A DNA stretch of 64,000 nucleotides from Polaromonas sp. P2-4. GTDB lineage: Bacteria > Pseudomonadota > Gammaproteobacteria > Burkholderiales > Burkholderiaceae_C. Of this stretch, positions 9,399 to 20,944 are shown piece after piece. The stretch lies in assembly GCA_024703855.1 (NCBI GenBank), contig CP087965.1, positions 2,782,001-2,846,000 of the forward strand. Reading direction: 5' to 3'. Every line of letters begins with the position of its first letter. Within the stretch, counting starts at the first letter, position 1. Below the pieces are notes generated by a model. The model saw only the letters and a program-made list of their open reading frames with translations, was not told the origin of the DNA and made no database searches. Made by a program: the position numbers and the translations under genes.

Positions 9399-10229
9399 AT
9401 GAAGACAACAATCGCGCTGTTTGGCGCGGGCGGGAAAATGGGGGTTCGGCTGGCCAAGAACCTGCTGGGCTCGGACTATCGGGTGCGGCACGTCGAGGTC
9501 GGGGCCGTCGGCCGGCAGCGCCTGAAGGACGAACTGGGCCTTGAATGTGTGTCAGTCGATGCCGCGCTGGATGGCGCCCAGGTGGTGATCCTGGCCGTCC
9601 CCGATACCCTGATCGGCAAGGTGGCGGCCGAGATCGCGCCCCAGCTGCAGCCCGGCACCATGGTGATCACGCTGGACGCCGCCGCGCCCTTTGCAGGCCA
9701 CCTGCCGGACCGGCCGGACCTGGTTTACTTCGTCGCCCATCCCTGCCACCCGCCCATCTTCAACGACGAAAGCACGCCCGAAGCGCGGCGCGACTTTTTT
9801 GGTGGCGCCCATGCCAAGCAGTCCATCGTCAGCGCGCTGATGCAGGGCACGGACGCGGACTTCGCGCTCGGCGAAGCGGTGGCCAAGGTGATCTACCAGC
9901 CCATCCTGCGTTCCTACCGCCTCACGGTCGAGCAGATGGCCTTGCTGGAGCCCGGCCTGTCCGAGACCGTTTGCGCCACGCTGCTCGACGTGATGCGCGA
10001 AGCGATGGACGAGGTGGTGGCGCGTGGCGTGCCCAAGGATGCCGCCCGCGACTTCCTGCTCGGCCACATGACCATCCTGGGCGCGGTGATCTTCAAGGAG
10101 ATCCCGGGCCAGTTTTCCGATGCCTGCAACAAGGCCATCAGCTTCGGCAAGCCGCGCCTGATGCGCGACGACTGGAAAAAAGTCTTCGACCGCGACGAGA
10201 TCGCCGACAGCATCCGCCGTATCACCTGA
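9399..10229 (+). CDS. NAD-binding dehydrogenase, ApnO (D-apionate oxidoisomerase)-like
   Basis: A 276-residue protein with an N-terminal Rossmann motif GAGGKMG and a C-terminal helical domain of the 6-phosphogluconate-dehydrogenase-like type. It contains the distinctive AHPCHPP segment near residue 124. D-Apionate oxidoisomerase, which makes 3-oxo-isoapionate, belongs to this kind of family. The same catabolic region carries a RuBisCO-like protein and a DUF1537 kinase, the partners known from apionate pathways. The assignment is by family resemblance and context only. GGAG at 9388-9391 supports the ATG at 9399. Confidence 0.6.
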   Translation: MKTTIALFGAGGKMGVRLAKNLLGSDYRVRHVEVGAVGRQRLKDELGLECVSVDAALDGAQVVILAVPDTLIGKVAAEIAPQLQPGTMVITLDAAAPFAGHLPDRPDLVYFVAHPCHPPIFNDESTPEARRDFFGGAHAKQSIVSALMQGTDADFALGEAVAKVIYQPILRSYRLTVEQMALLEPGLSETVCATLLDVMREAMDEVVARGVPKDAARDFLLGHMTILGAVIFKEIPGQFSDACNKAISFGKPRLMRDDWKKVFDRDEIADSIRRIT

Positions 10230-10327
10230 GTTTTCGCGTTCCCTGCCGGGCCGACGCCGCCACAGAAGCGGTGCGGCTGCATTGCATCCCTTCGGTTCCT
10301 CCTGCAAACATTTTCTTGGAGACAAAC

Positions 10328-11920
10328 ATGACCCAACGTTCCCGCTTGCGCATCGCCGCACTGGCCGCACTGATGGCCCTTGCCGGCATGACCGTGCCGC
10401 CGGCTCAGGCCCAGGCGTCGACTTCCACACTGAAAGTCATTGCCCAGTCCAACATTGCGATCCTCGATCCGATCTGGACCACCGCCTACGTCACGCGCAA
10501 CTACGGCTACATGGTCTATGACACCCTGTTCGGCACCGATATCCAGGGCAAGATCAAGCCCCAGATGGTCGACAAGTGGAGTGTGTCCAAGGACAACAAG
10601 ATCTGGACCTTCACGCTGCGCGACGGCCTGGAGTTTCACGACGGCAAGCCCGTCGTCAGCGAGGACGTGGTCGCCTCGCTCAAGCGCTGGTCCAGCCGCG
10701 ACACGCTGGGCGGGTTGCTCGCCAAGTCCATCGACAAGTACGAAACGCCTGATGCGAAGACTTTTGTCATAGTTCTGAAGGAGCCCTTCGGCATGGTGCT
10801 CGAAGCGCTGGGCAAGCCTTCGTCGAACGTGCCCTTCATCATGCCCAAGCGTGTGGCCGACACGCCCGGCGACCAGCAGATCAAGGAAACCATCGGCTCC
10901 GGCCCCTTCATCGTCAAGGTCGACGAGTTTCGCCCGGGCGAGCGCGTGGTGTTCGCCAAGAACCCGAAATACAAGCCGCGTAGCGAGGCGCCCTCGGGCA
11001 CGACCGGTGGCAAAGTTGTCTACATGGACCGTGTCGAGTGGCTGATCATCCGCGATCCGCAGACGCAGATGAATGCGCTGCTCGCTGGCGAGGCCGACAT
11101 CCTCGAGCAACCGGCGTTCGAGCAGTACGCCACGCTGCGGGTGAACCCGAATATCCAGCTCGTTGACGCGCAGCCTGCAGGCCTACAGTTCATCTTCCGC
11201 TTCAACCACCTGCACGCACCGTTCAACAACGTAAAGATCCGCCACGCCGCCATGATCGCGATGGGACAAGAGTCTTACCTCAAGACGCAGGTGGGCACGC
11301 CCGGCCTCTACAAGTTCTGCAAGAGCATGTTCCCCTGCGGCACGCCGTTCAGAATCGGCCAGCAACGGTGACTACACCGGCGTGGCCAACCCGCAGAAGG
11401 CCAGGCAGCTGCTGCAGGAAGCCGGCTACAAGGGCGAGCCCGTGGTGCTGATGGCACCGACTGACTCGCCCACCATCAACAAGCTGCCGCTGGTGGCCAA
11501 GCAACAGCTTGAACAGGCTGGCTTCAAGATCGACCTGCAGACCATGGACTGGCAGACCCTGGTGGCGCGCCGCGCCAAGAAGGATGCGCCCTCCGCAGGT
11601 GGCTGGAACGCCTTCATGACCGCCTGGACGGCCGAAGACATCATGAATCCGTTGACCATGGCCATGATGAATGCGCGCGGCGACAAGGGCTGGTTCGGAT
11701 GGCAAGACGACGCCAAGCTCGAAGAGATCAAGGCCCAGTTCGCCCGAGCCAGCACCGAGGTGGAGAAAAGAAGCTCGCCGAACAGGCGCAACTGCGCGCC
11801 TTCGAGACCGGGACCCACGTGCCGCTGGGCCAGTACAGCGTGCCGGCAGCGGTGCGCAAGGGCGTTAGCGGCATCGTGCCCGCCGGCGCGCAGGTCTACT
11901 GGAACATCAAGAAACAGTGA
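10328..11920 (+). CDS. Dipeptide-type ABC transporter substrate-binding protein (two frame breaks)
   Basis: A periplasmic solute-binding protein of the DppA/OppA class (SBP family 5), about 530 residues if repaired. A Sec signal peptide ends around AQA (residues 1-29), and the typical TFTLRDGLEFHDG and GSGPFIV segments follow. The frame is lost at about 11353 (TTCAGAATC where TTCGAATC restores reading: an extra A) and again at about 11766 in a run of A. The remaining sequence to WNIKKQ is normal. It is the first gene of the importer 10328-15459. Confidence 0.82.
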
Positions 11921-11990
11921 TCTGTCCTGTGCGGTAGCGCGTGTGCCCCCGGGGGCGCTGCCTTGGGCAGGTTCCAACAGGGAGTCTGGT

Positions 11991-12930
11991 ATGTTGACAT
12001 TTCTTGGCAAACGCCTGCTGGCCACGCTGCCTGTGTTGCTCGTTGTGGCTATCGCGGTGTTCATGATCGTGCGCCTCACACCTGGTGATCCGGCAGCAGT
12101 CATAGGCGGCAACGGCGCCACCAGCGATGACATTGACCGCATCCGCCAGCAATTGGGGTTGACGCGGCCGCTGTGGACGCAGTTCGTAATCTGGGGTCAG
12201 GGCGTGCTGCAGGGCGACTTGGGCTATTCGTTTTTCCTCAACAAGCCGGTGCTTGGGTTGATCCTGCAGCGCATGGAGCCCACGCTGTCTCTGGCCGGTG
12301 GCACGCTACTGCTGGCCGTGGTCGTAGCCGTGCCGCTAGGTACGTTTGCCGCCTGGCGCATGGGCGGCTGGCTGGATCGCGTAGTGATGGTGTTCTCGGT
12401 CGGGGGCTTCTCGGTACCGGTGTTCGTCATCGGCTACGTACTGATCTACGTCTTCGCGCTGCAGCTGAAGTGGTTTCCAGTTCAGGGCTACGAACGCCTC
12501 TCAGGCGGCATCGGGCCGTGGCTGCGGCAGCTCACGCTGCCTTGCCTGACATTGGCGGTGACCTATATGGCGCTGCTGGCGCGTGTCACGCGCCGCCGTG
12601 AGCGAGGCGCTCACCGAAGACTATATCCGTACCGCCCGCGCCAAAGGCATCACCGAGCGAGCCGTACTCACGCACCACGCGCTGCGCAATGCGGCCGTCC
12701 CCGTGGTCACGGTGATCGGTGTCAGCGCCGCGCTGCTGCTGAGCGGCGTGGTGGTGACCGAGACTGTGTTCGCCATTCCCGGCCTCGGTCAGCTCACGGT
12801 GGACGCGGTGCTCAACCGCGATTTCCCAGTGCTGCAGGGCGTGGTGCTGTTTTTCGCATTGACCTACGTGCTGGTCAACCTGCTGGTCGATGTGAGCTAC
12901 CTGTTCCTCGATCCGCGCATCCGCTACTGA
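11991..12930 (+). CDS. Dipeptide-type ABC transporter permease, DppB class (one frame break)
   Basis: An inner-membrane permease of about 313 residues. An N-terminal TM helix (LLATLPVLLVVAIAVFMIV) is followed by the periplasmic loop with RLTPGDP, further TM helices and the EAA-type loop (DYIRTARAKG). Near 12590 the reading shifts by two bases. Restoring one CG (ACGCGCGCC instead of ACGCGCC) gives the expected TRAAVSEALTEDY. It forms a pair with the permease that starts 14 bases after its stop. Confidence 0.85.
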
Positions 12931-12943
12931 GGCCGTGACTTAG

Positions 12944-13816
12944 ATGAATACCCTGAAGAGACTCTGGCGCAACAGCGCTGTGCGCGGTGGCATCGTGGTG
13001 CTGGTTGTGCTCCTCCTGCTAGCGCTGCTGGCCCCTTGGCTCGGCACGTTCGATCCCTCGGCCATGGATGCGTCCTTCATCTCTGTGCCCGCAGGCACCT
13101 TTGGCGAGGTGACGCTGCCCGACGGGCGGCAACTGGCCCACACCTTCTGGATGGGTAGCGACAGCATGGGTCGTGATATCTGGAGCCGCGTGCTCTATGG
13201 CACCCGTGTTTCGCTCACGGTCGGCATCTTTACCGCCGCAGTTGCTGTCTGCTTTGGCTGCCTGCTGGGGATGCTGGCCGGCTACTTCCGTGCAGTCGAT
13301 GCCGTGCTCATGCGCGTCATGGACGGGATCATGGCCATTCCCGCCGTGCTGCTGGCTATCACGCTGGTGGCCGTGCTTGGCGCGAGCCTCTCCACTGTGA
13401 TTCTTGCGATCGCCGTGCCTGAGGTGCCGCGCGTGACCCGGCTGGTGCGCGCGCTGGTCATGGGCCTGCGCGACGAGCCGTTCGTCGAGGCTGCGCGTGC
13501 GCTAGCCACGCCCAACGTGGTGATCCTGTGGCGCGACATTCTGCCCAATGCGCTCGCGCCCCTGATCGTGCAGGGCACCTTTGTCGCTGCCTCGGCGGTG
13601 CTGACCGAGGCCATCTTGAGCTTCCTCGGCTTGGGCCTGCCGGCTGACGTGCCGACTTGGGGAAACATCATGGCTGAAGGCCGCATTCAGTTTTCACAAA
13701 ACCCTGGCAACGTGATGTTCCCGGCGCTGTTCCTGGTGCCCACGGTGCTGGCCATCAACCTGTTCGGTGACGGCTTGCGCGATGTGCTCGACCCGAAATT
13801 CTCAAAACGCGTGTGA
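12944..13816 (+). CDS. Dipeptide-type ABC transporter permease, DppC class
   Basis: A 290-residue inner-membrane permease, frame intact. TM1 is VVLVVLLLLALLAPWLGTF, and the HTFWMGSDSMGRDIWSRVLYG segment is typical of DppC/OppC. The EAA loop EAARALATPNVVILWRDILPN, which docks to the ATPase, follows. Its stop codon overlaps the GTG start of the ATPase gene (GTGA), so translational coupling is likely. Confidence 0.9.
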   Translation: MNTLKRLWRNSAVRGGIVVLVVLLLLALLAPWLGTFDPSAMDASFISVPAGTFGEVTLPDGRQLAHTFWMGSDSMGRDIWSRVLYGTRVSLTVGIFTAAVAVCFGCLLGMLAGYFRAVDAVLMRVMDGIMAIPAVLLAITLVAVLGASLSTVILAIAVPEVPRVTRLVRALVMGLRDEPFVEAARALATPNVVILWRDILPNALAPLIVQGTFVAASAVLTEAILSFLGLGLPADVPTWGNIMAEGRIQFSQNPGNVMFPALFLVPTVLAINLFGDGLRDVLDPKFSKRV

Positions 13817-15459
13817 GCCTGAACATGACCGACACTATCCTTCACGTTGAGGGGCTGCAAATCGCACTGCCCGCCGATGCCGACCGGCCGTACGCCATTG
13901 AGAACCTCAGCGTGCGCATCCAGGCCGGCCGCACCCTGTGTATCGTGGGCGAATCCGGCTCCGGAAAATCGGTGCTGGCCACCACCGTCATGGGACTCAT
14001 CGCCAAGGGGTTGGACATCCGTGCCGGGCGCATCGCGCTGGCCGGTGAGGTCTTGCTCGACGGCGGCCGCTATCTGTCACAGCTGCGCCTGCGCACCCTG
14101 CGCGGCACCAGCATGGGCATGGTGTTCCAGGAGCCGATGACCGCGCTCAACCCGGTGCACAGCTGTGGCGAGCAGGTCGACGAGCTGCTGCGCACTCACA
14201 CCGACTGGCCGGCGGCCGAGCGGCGCGCGCACATTCTTGCCATCTTCGAGCGCGTGCGCTTGCCCGAGCCCGCGCGCATCTACGCGAGCTACCCGCACCA
14301 GCTCTCGGGCGGGCAGCGCCAGCGCATCGTGATCGCGATGGCCATCATTCTGAAGCCCCGGCTGCTGATTTGCGACGAGCCCACCACCGCACTCGATGTG
14401 ACCACGCAGGCCGAGATCCTCAAGCTCATCGCCGAGCTGCAGGCCGAGCAGGGCAGTGCCGTGCTGTTCATCACCCACGATATGGGCGTGGTCGCCGAGA
14501 TCGCCGACGACGTAATGGTCATGCACTGCGGCAAGGTGGTCGAGCAGGGCCCCTGTGAGCAGGTGCTTAGCCAGCCTCGGGAGGCCTACACCCGCATGTT
14601 GCTCGACAGCGTGCCGGGCATGACGCCACCCGCGCCGCGTCCTGCGGCCGGTGGCACCCCTGATGCTTTCGGGCCGGGGCGTGGGCAAAACCTATGTGCG
14701 GCGCGACTGGCTGGGCCGCGCGCACCACAACACCGCACTGCACGACGCGGCCGTGGTTGTGCATCGCGGCGAGACCGTGGGTATCGTCGGCGAATCGGGT
14801 TCGGGCAAGTCCACGCTCGCGCGCTGCATGATCCGCCTGATCGACCTGAGTACCGGCACCATCCGCTGGGGCGACGCCGAGGTGCAGAGCCTGCCCGAGG
14901 GCCGGCTGCGCCCGCTGCGCTCGCGCGTGCAAGTGGTGTTCCAGGACCCGAACCGCTCGCTCAACCCGCGTCGGCGCGTCGGTTCCTCCATGGTCGAGGG
15001 CGCGATGAACTTCGGTATGGACGCGCCAAGCGCGCCAGATGGCCGAGGAGCTGATGGACCGCATCCAGCTGCCGCGCGCTGCGCTCGAGCGCTACCCGCA
15101 CCAGTTTTCCGGCGGCCAGCGCCAGCGCCTGGCGATTGCGCGCGCCATCGCCTGCCAGCCGCAGGTGCTGGTGGCCGACGAGGCCGTGTCCGCGCTCGAC
15201 GTCTCGGTGCAGGCGCAGATCCTAAACCTACTGCGCAGCATCCAGGCCGAGCTGGGCCTGGGGCTGCTGTTCATCACCCACGACCTGCGCGTGGCCGCCC
15301 AGCTGTGCGACCGGGTGATCGTGATGCACCAGGGCCGCATCGTCGAGCAGGGGCTCACCGCCGACGTGTTCCTGCGCCCGCAGCACGACTACACGCGCCG
15401 CCTGCCTGCTGGCCGCCGCGCCGCGCGCCGAGCTGGCGCGCAGCGCCCAGGCGGCTTGA
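13813..15459 (+). CDS. Fused DppD-DppF-type ABC ATPase (three frame breaks)
   Basis: Two ATP-binding cassettes in one chain. The first has GESGSGKS, LSGGQRQR and LLICDEPTTALD; the second has GESGSGKSTLAR, FSGGQRQR and VLVADEAVSALD. Fused ATPases of this design energise peptide/nickel-type importers. Three frame breaks each fit the loss of one CG or GC: at about 14645 (GCGCGGCC expected), 15033 (GCGCGCGCC expected) and 15404 (CTGCGCCTG expected). With these restored the protein has about 550 residues and ends at the TGA at 15457. The GTG at 13813 overlaps the permease stop; an ATG follows at 13825. Confidence 0.82.
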
Positions 15460-15489
15460 ATCGGGCCTACTGAAGTACCGGAGAACCTC

Positions 15490-16964
15490 ATGCGACTGCT
15501 GCTTGCCATGTTCAAGCACGAGACGAACACCTTTTCGCCCGTGCCGACGCCTTTCAATCGTTTCTACCGCAGCGTGAGCGCCACCGCGTCGAATGCCGAG
15601 GTCATAGCCGCCTTCCGGGGCACCGGCCTGGCGATCGGCGGCTTCATCGTCGTGGCCGAGCGCATCGGTGCCGAGATCGTGGTCGCCACCGCGGCAGAGG
15701 CGCAGCCCAGCAGCCCGACCGACGATGCCACTTACGAGCGCATCAGCCAGATGATCCTGGAGCAGGTGTCGCGCGGTGGCTTCGACGGTATCCTGATCGA
15801 CCTGCACGGCGCCATGGTGACGCAGACGCTGGAGGACGCCGAAGGCGCCCTGCTCAAGCGCCTGCGCAGCATAGACCCCACGACGCCCGTTGGTGTCACA
15901 CTGGACATGCACACCAACCTCTACGAGGACATTGTCGCGAACGCCACAGTGATCACCGGCTACCACACCTACCCTCATGTCGACATCCACGCGGCCGGTG
16001 TGCGGGCAGCGGAGTTGATCGTGCGCACCATACGGGGCGAAATTCGGCCGGTGATGGTATGGGGTAACAAGCCGATGCTGCCTCACGTCATGCGGCAAGG
16101 CACGCACAGCGAGCCCAACAAGTCGCTGCAGGCCAGGTGCGTGGCATTCGAGCAAGGGCAGGCGCTGGCGGCATCGGTGTTCGTCGGATTTCCGCACGCG
16201 GACATCTCGAACGCCGGCCTCAGCGCCGTGGTCTGTACCGACGGCGACGCGGCGCTCGCCGGGACGATGCGCGACGAGTTGCTCGAACACGCCTGGCGCG
16301 AGCGCCAGAAGTTCGTCTTCGAGGCCGAGCCACTGCAAGCTGCCGTCCGCGCGCGAAACAGGCCACGCAGTTTCCCGTGGTCCTGCTGGACCACTGCGAC
16401 AACTCCGCCTCGGGCGGCTCGATGGACACAACTCGTGTGCTCGCGGAGGTGCTGCGCCAGGGGCTGGACAACGCCGTCTTCTATGCGATCTGTGATCCCG
16501 AAGCCGTGCTGCAGGCCCTGTCGGCCGGGCTGGGAGCGCAGGTGACGCTGTCGATAGGCGGCAAGACGGAAATGCCCGCGCTCAGGGAGCAGAATCCGTC
16601 GCTCACCGTGACGGGCCGGGTCAAGCTGGCGTTTGACGGTCTCTACCGCAACCGCGGACCGATGTACGCCGGCGTCAGGACCGACCTCGGCCCCACGGTG
16701 GTGCTGGACACGGGCGCCGTCGAGATCGTCCTCATCTCCAATCACCAGGAACCGTTCGACCTGAACTGCCTGTCGTCCGTCGGCGTGGACCCATTGCAAA
16801 AGCGCTTCATCATCCTAAAGAGCCGCGTGCACTGGCGCGCCGGTTTCGGCGACCTGGCGCGTGACATCATCGAATGCGATGGCCTCGGCGTCACGACTTC
16901 GGACTATTCCAAGCTGGAATTCAAGAAGGTGCGCCGCCCGATTTTCCCGCTCGATCCTATTTGA
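15490..16964 (+). CDS. M81-family metallopeptidase, MlrC-like (one frame break)
   Basis: A protein of about 490 residues related to microcystinase C (MlrC), a zinc metallopeptidase of family M81. FKHETNTFSP at the N-terminus, DLHGAMV, LDMHTNL and DHCDNSASGG carry the conserved histidine and acidic residues. The frame shifts at about 16352, where (CG)n appears two bases short. M81 genes commonly sit beside dipeptide-type ABC importers and amidases, as here, which suggests hydrolysis of an imported peptide or amide. The substrate is not known. Confidence 0.82.
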
Positions 16965-16994
16965 TATTTGTCACTCCCTTAAGGAAATTTCTTC

Positions 16995-18402
16995 ATGGCA
17001 GAACTACACGAGATGTCGGCCCTTGAATTGCTGGCCGCTTACGTTAATCGAACGCTGTCGCCCGTCGAGGTCACACAGTCGGTGCTCGACCACATCGCGC
17101 TGCGAACCGCAACTCAAGGCTACCTATGCGCTCGACCCTGAATGCGCGCTGGCCATGGCCCGTGCCTCCGAAGCGCGCTGGCGTGCCGGCACGCCGCTCG
17201 CCAGCGGTGGCACCACGCTGGACGGCGTACCCACCATGATCAAGGAGAATATCGCGACCAAAGGTGTACCGGTGCCGCTGGGAACGGTGGCGACGGAGCT
17301 CGTTCCAGCCGCCAACGATGCGCCACCGGCCGCGCGCCTGCGTGAGGCCGGTGCGGTGTTTCTCGGCAAGACCACGATGCCCGAATACGGCATGCTGTCC
17401 TCGGGCCTGTCGAGCTTCCACCCGTTGACACGCAACCCGTGGAACACGGCGATGAACCCGGGCGGTTCCAGCGCGGGCGCGGGCGCTGGTGCGGCGGCCG
17501 GCTACGGCCCACTGCACATCGGCACCGACATCGGTGGATCGGTTCGCCTGCCCGCGGCATGGTGCGGTCTGGTGGGCCTTAAGCCCAGCCTCGGGCGCGT
17601 GCCGATCGATCCGCCGTTCATGGGCCGTGCCGCCGGCCCGATGACGCGAACGGTGGCCGACAGCGCGCTCATGATGGCTGTGCTCTCCCAGCCCGATGCA
17701 CGCGATCACATGAACCTGCCGCCGGCGCAGATCGACTGGCTGGAGCTGGAGCGAGACGTCAAGGGCCTGCGCATCGGCCTGCTGCTCGACGCCGGCTGCG
17801 GCATGCAAGTGGACCCCCAGGTGCGCGCTGCAGTCGAGGCCGCGGCGACGCTGTTCGAAGCTGCTGGTGCCATCGTCGAGCCGATCAAGCCCTGGATGAC
17901 ACCGGAGATGCTGCGCGGCGTTGACACCTTCTGGCGCATCCGCTCGGGCGTCGACATCGGGGCGCTGACGGCGGAAAAGCGCGCGAAGCTGCTGCCGCTG
18001 GTGCGCGCATGGGCCGAGACTGGCATGGGCCTGAGCGGCGAGACTGCCTACGACAGCTACATGCAGACGTTCAAGACGCGTGCCACTACCGTGGCTGCGA
18101 CCGAGCCCTACGACTACATCCTCTCACCGGTCTCGCCCAATACCAGTTTCCCGGCCGAATGGGGCTGCCCGACGAACGAGGTCGAGACAACGCAGGCCCA
18201 CATCGGCTTCACCATGCCCTACAACATGAGCGAACAGCCCGCCGCCTCGGTCAACTGTGGCTACGACGGCAACGGCGTACCGATCGGTCTGCAGATCGCC
18301 GGTCGGCGCTTCGACGACCTCGGCGTGCTGCAAATGGCCTGCGCTTGGGAAACTCTGCGTCCGGCGCAACGTCCCTGGCCGTCTGTTCCTGCAGCTCAGT
18401 AA
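16995..18402 (+). CDS. Amidase-signature hydrolase (one frame break)
   Basis: An amidase of about 470 residues with the Ser-cisSer-Lys triad: lysine in TMIKENIA, the glycine/serine-rich NPGGSSAGAG and the catalytic serine in TDIGGSVRLPA. The frame break near 17103 is repaired by one CG (CTGCGCGAACC instead of CTGCGAACC), giving ALREPQLKATYA. ATG at 16995 follows an AAGGA Shine-Dalgarno. It follows the M81 peptidase by 30 bases and is probably in the same operon. Confidence 0.85.
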
Positions 18403-18416
18403 ATGCGTCGGCCGTG

Positions 18417-18609
18417 GCTGTGACCATCCCCGATCCCTTCCGCTTGGCGCACCCGGCGGTACGCGAGTTCGGTGACGATCCGACGCGCGCCGCCGAGGTG
18501 ATTGCCGGCGAGCAGTCCAGCCTGCCGGCTCGAACTGTCGTGGCCGATCGAGAACCTCGGTCCGTCGCAGCAAAACCTGATGGCCACCATCGCCGGCATG
18601 CGGCGCTGA
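18417..18609 (+). pseudogene. Remnant of a RuBisCO-like protein gene
   Basis: Bases 18474-18515 encode RAAEVIAGEQSS and share a 36-base exact stretch with the start of the RuBisCO-like gene at 22021. After a jump that removes about 125 bases relative to that gene, 18533-18607 encode ELSWPIENLGPS and MATIAGM in another frame, then a stop. This is a 5' fragment of a second RuBisCO-like gene with an internal deletion, and it shows that the locus once held a duplicate or was rearranged. It cannot make a functional protein. Confidence 0.7.
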
Positions 18610-18683
18610 GCACCTGGCTGCCACATGCGATGGGTTTTAAATAAACCGCCATCTTCAAATCCACCTGACCTTCAAGGAAAGAA

Positions 18684-20132
18684 ATGAACCTGATTGCACC
18701 CCAGCACAACCTGATCAATGGCGAGCACTACGCCGCCACCTCGGGGCGAACCATCGATGTGCTCGACCCGTCCGACGGTGAGGTCTTCACCACCTTGCCG
18801 CGCAGCGACGCCCGCGATATCGACGCTGCCGTGGCTGCCGCGCGTGCCGCCTTCCACGGTGCCTGGGGCCGCACCACGGCCACCGAGCGTGGCCGCATCA
18901 TGATGCGCCTGTCGGCGCTGATCCTGCAGCAGCACGCCGCGCTGGCGGAGCTGGAGTGCCGCGACACCGGCAAGCCGATCCGGCAGGCACAGGCCGACAT
19001 CACGGCCTGCGCGCGCTACTTGAGTACTACGGCGGCGCGGCCGACAAGCTGCACGGCGAAACCATTCCCGTACGCGCAAGGCACGACCGTGCTGGCCGTG
19101 CGGGTGCCGCATGGCGTCACCGGCCACATCATTCCGTGGAACTACCCGGCGCAAATCTTCGGCCGCTCGGTCGGCGGCGCTGGCCGCGGGCAATGCCTGC
19201 GTCGTGAAACCGGCCGAAGATGCCTGCCTGACGCCGCTGCGCATCGCCGCGCTGGCCCTTGAGGCCGGCCTGCCTCCCGGCGCGCTGAACATCGTCTGCG
19301 GCCTGGGCATCGAAGCCGGTGCGGCACTGGCCAGCCATACCGGCATCAACCATATTTCCTTCACCGGCTCACCGCAGACCGGCACCGCCGTCGCGCAGGC
19401 GGCCGCCGTCAACCATGTGCCGGTGACGCTGGAGCTGGGCGGCAAGTCGCCGCAAATCCTGTTCGCCGACGCCGACCTGGCGCAGGCGCTGCCGGTGGTG
19501 GTCAACGCCATCGTGCAGAACGCCGGCCAGACCTGCGCCGCCGGCAGCCGGGTGCTGATAGACCGCGCCATTCATGCGCAGGTCATGGCGTTGCTGAAGG
19601 AGCGCTTCGAGGCGCTGTCCACCGGTCCCGGCCAGCAGGGCCTGGACTGCGGCCCGCTGATCAACCGCAAGCAGCTGGAGCGCGTGCAGGCCATGGTCGA
19701 GGCGGCCCGTGGCGACGGCGTGCGGGTGGCCGCGCGAGCCCGCCTGGTGGCCGGTGCGCCTTCGGGCGGTTTTTTCTTTCCGCCCATGCTGCTCGATGAC
19801 GTGCCCCCCACACACTCGATTGCGCAATCGGAGGTCTTCGGCCCGGTGCTGGCGGCCATGACTTTTGACGGCGAGGAAGAAGCCATCGAAATCGCCAACG
19901 GCACGCCCTTTGGCCTGACGGCCGCGGTGTGGACGCGACGACGGCGCGCGCCAGCTGCGCGTCGCGCATCGCATCGAGGCCGGCCAGGTTTTCATCAACA
20001 ACTACGGCGCCGGTGGCGGCATTGAGCTGCCCTTTGGGGGCATGAAACATTCGGGGGTACGGCCGCGAGAAGGCCTTCGAGGGCCTGCGCGGTTTCACGA
20101 CCATCAAGACCATCGCCATCCAGCATGGCTGA
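18684..20132 (+). CDS. Aldehyde dehydrogenase, betaine-aldehyde type (several frame breaks)
   Basis: An ALDH of about 480 residues when repaired. HIIPWNYP, FTGSPQTG, the glutamate in LELGGKSP and the catalytic cysteine in NAGQTCAAGSR are present. Breaks: about 19021 (TTGAG for TTCGAG), 19066 (extra C), 19174 (GGCGGCG for GGCGCGGCG), 19935 (ACGCGAC for ACGCGCGAC) and 20057 (extra G in a G run). Such a density of small errors with intact flanks points to consensus error. It precedes the SDR by 40 bases, probably within one catabolic operon. Confidence 0.78.
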
Positions 20133-20171
20133 ACTTTTCATTCCATCAATTCAACACATCAGGAGAGCAGC

Positions 20172-20933
20172 ATGAAAAAACTTCAGGACCGCGTCGCCAT
20201 CGTCACCGGCGCCGGCGGCGGATTTGGCGAAGGCATTGCGAAACATTTCGCCGAACTCGGTGCCAAAGTGGTGGTGGCCGACCTGCGCGCCGAGGCAGCG
20301 CAGCAGGTCGCCGCCGCCATCGAGGCAGCCGGCGGCCAGGCGCTCGCGGTGCATGTGGACGTGACGCAGGACGCCTCCGTGCAGGCGATGGTTGCCGCGA
20401 CGCTGGATCGATTCGGCCGCCTGGATGTTCTCGTCAACAACGCCGGCACCACGCACAAAAACCAGCCCATGCTGGAGACCGACGAAAAGACCTTTGATCG
20501 CGTCTATGCGACCAACGTGAAAAGCATTTACCTCGGCGCGCGCCATGCGGTGCCGCTGTTCCGCAAGCAGGGCGGTGGCGTCATCATCAACATCGCCTCC
20601 ACCGCCGGCCTGCGCCCGCGCCCGGGCTTGAGCTGGTATGCCGGCACCAAAGGCGCGGCCATCACGCTGACCAAGGCCATGGCGGTCGAGCTGGCGCCGG
20701 ACAAGATCCGCGTCAACGCCATCAACCCGGTGATGGGCGAGACCGGCCTGCTCGCCGACTTCCTGCCCGGCGCGGACAGCGAGGAGGTGCGCCGCAAGAT
20801 CATCGCGACGATCCCGCTCGGCCGCCTGAGCAAGCCGATCGACATCGCCAAGGCGACCGCCTTTCTGGCCAGCGACGAAGCCGACTTCATCACCGGTGTG
20901 GCGCTCGAAGTCGACGGCGGCCGCTGCATCTGA
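20172..20933 (+). CDS. Short-chain dehydrogenase/reductase
   Basis: A classical SDR of 253 residues, frame intact: cofactor motif TGAGGGFGEG, NNAG, catalytic S-Y-x3-K (S in IASTAG, YAGTK) and the C-terminal EVDGGRCI. The N-terminal motif and the D after beta2 (VVVADLRAE) favour NAD. It lies between an aldehyde dehydrogenase and a decarboxylating dehydrogenase in the RuBisCO-like/DUF1537 cluster, so it probably oxidises a hydroxyl group of an acid sugar. The substrate is not determinable. GGAG precedes the ATG. Confidence 0.85.
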   Translation: MKKLQDRVAIVTGAGGGFGEGIAKHFAELGAKVVVADLRAEAAQQVAAAIEAAGGQALAVHVDVTQDASVQAMVAATLDRFGRLDVLVNNAGTTHKNQPMLETDEKTFDRVYATNVKSIYLGARHAVPLFRKQGGGVIINIASTAGLRPRPGLSWYAGTKGAAITLTKAMAVELAPDKIRVNAINPVMGETGLLADFLPGADSEEVRRKIIATIPLGRLSKPIDIAKATAFLASDEADFITGVALEVDGGRCI

Positions 20934-20944
20934 AGCCGTTCAAG

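Noticed and set aside
9399..10229. Ketol-acid reductoisomerase or classical 6-phosphogluconate dehydrogenase
   Set aside because: The protein is too short for either and lacks their C-terminal helical motifs; the AHPCHPP segment points to the ApnO-like group.
14600..15459. Two separate ABC ATPase genes with an internal start
   Set aside because: Restoring one CG at about 14645 gives a continuous fused protein; the GTG at 14651 would start the second cassette without a Shine-Dalgarno.
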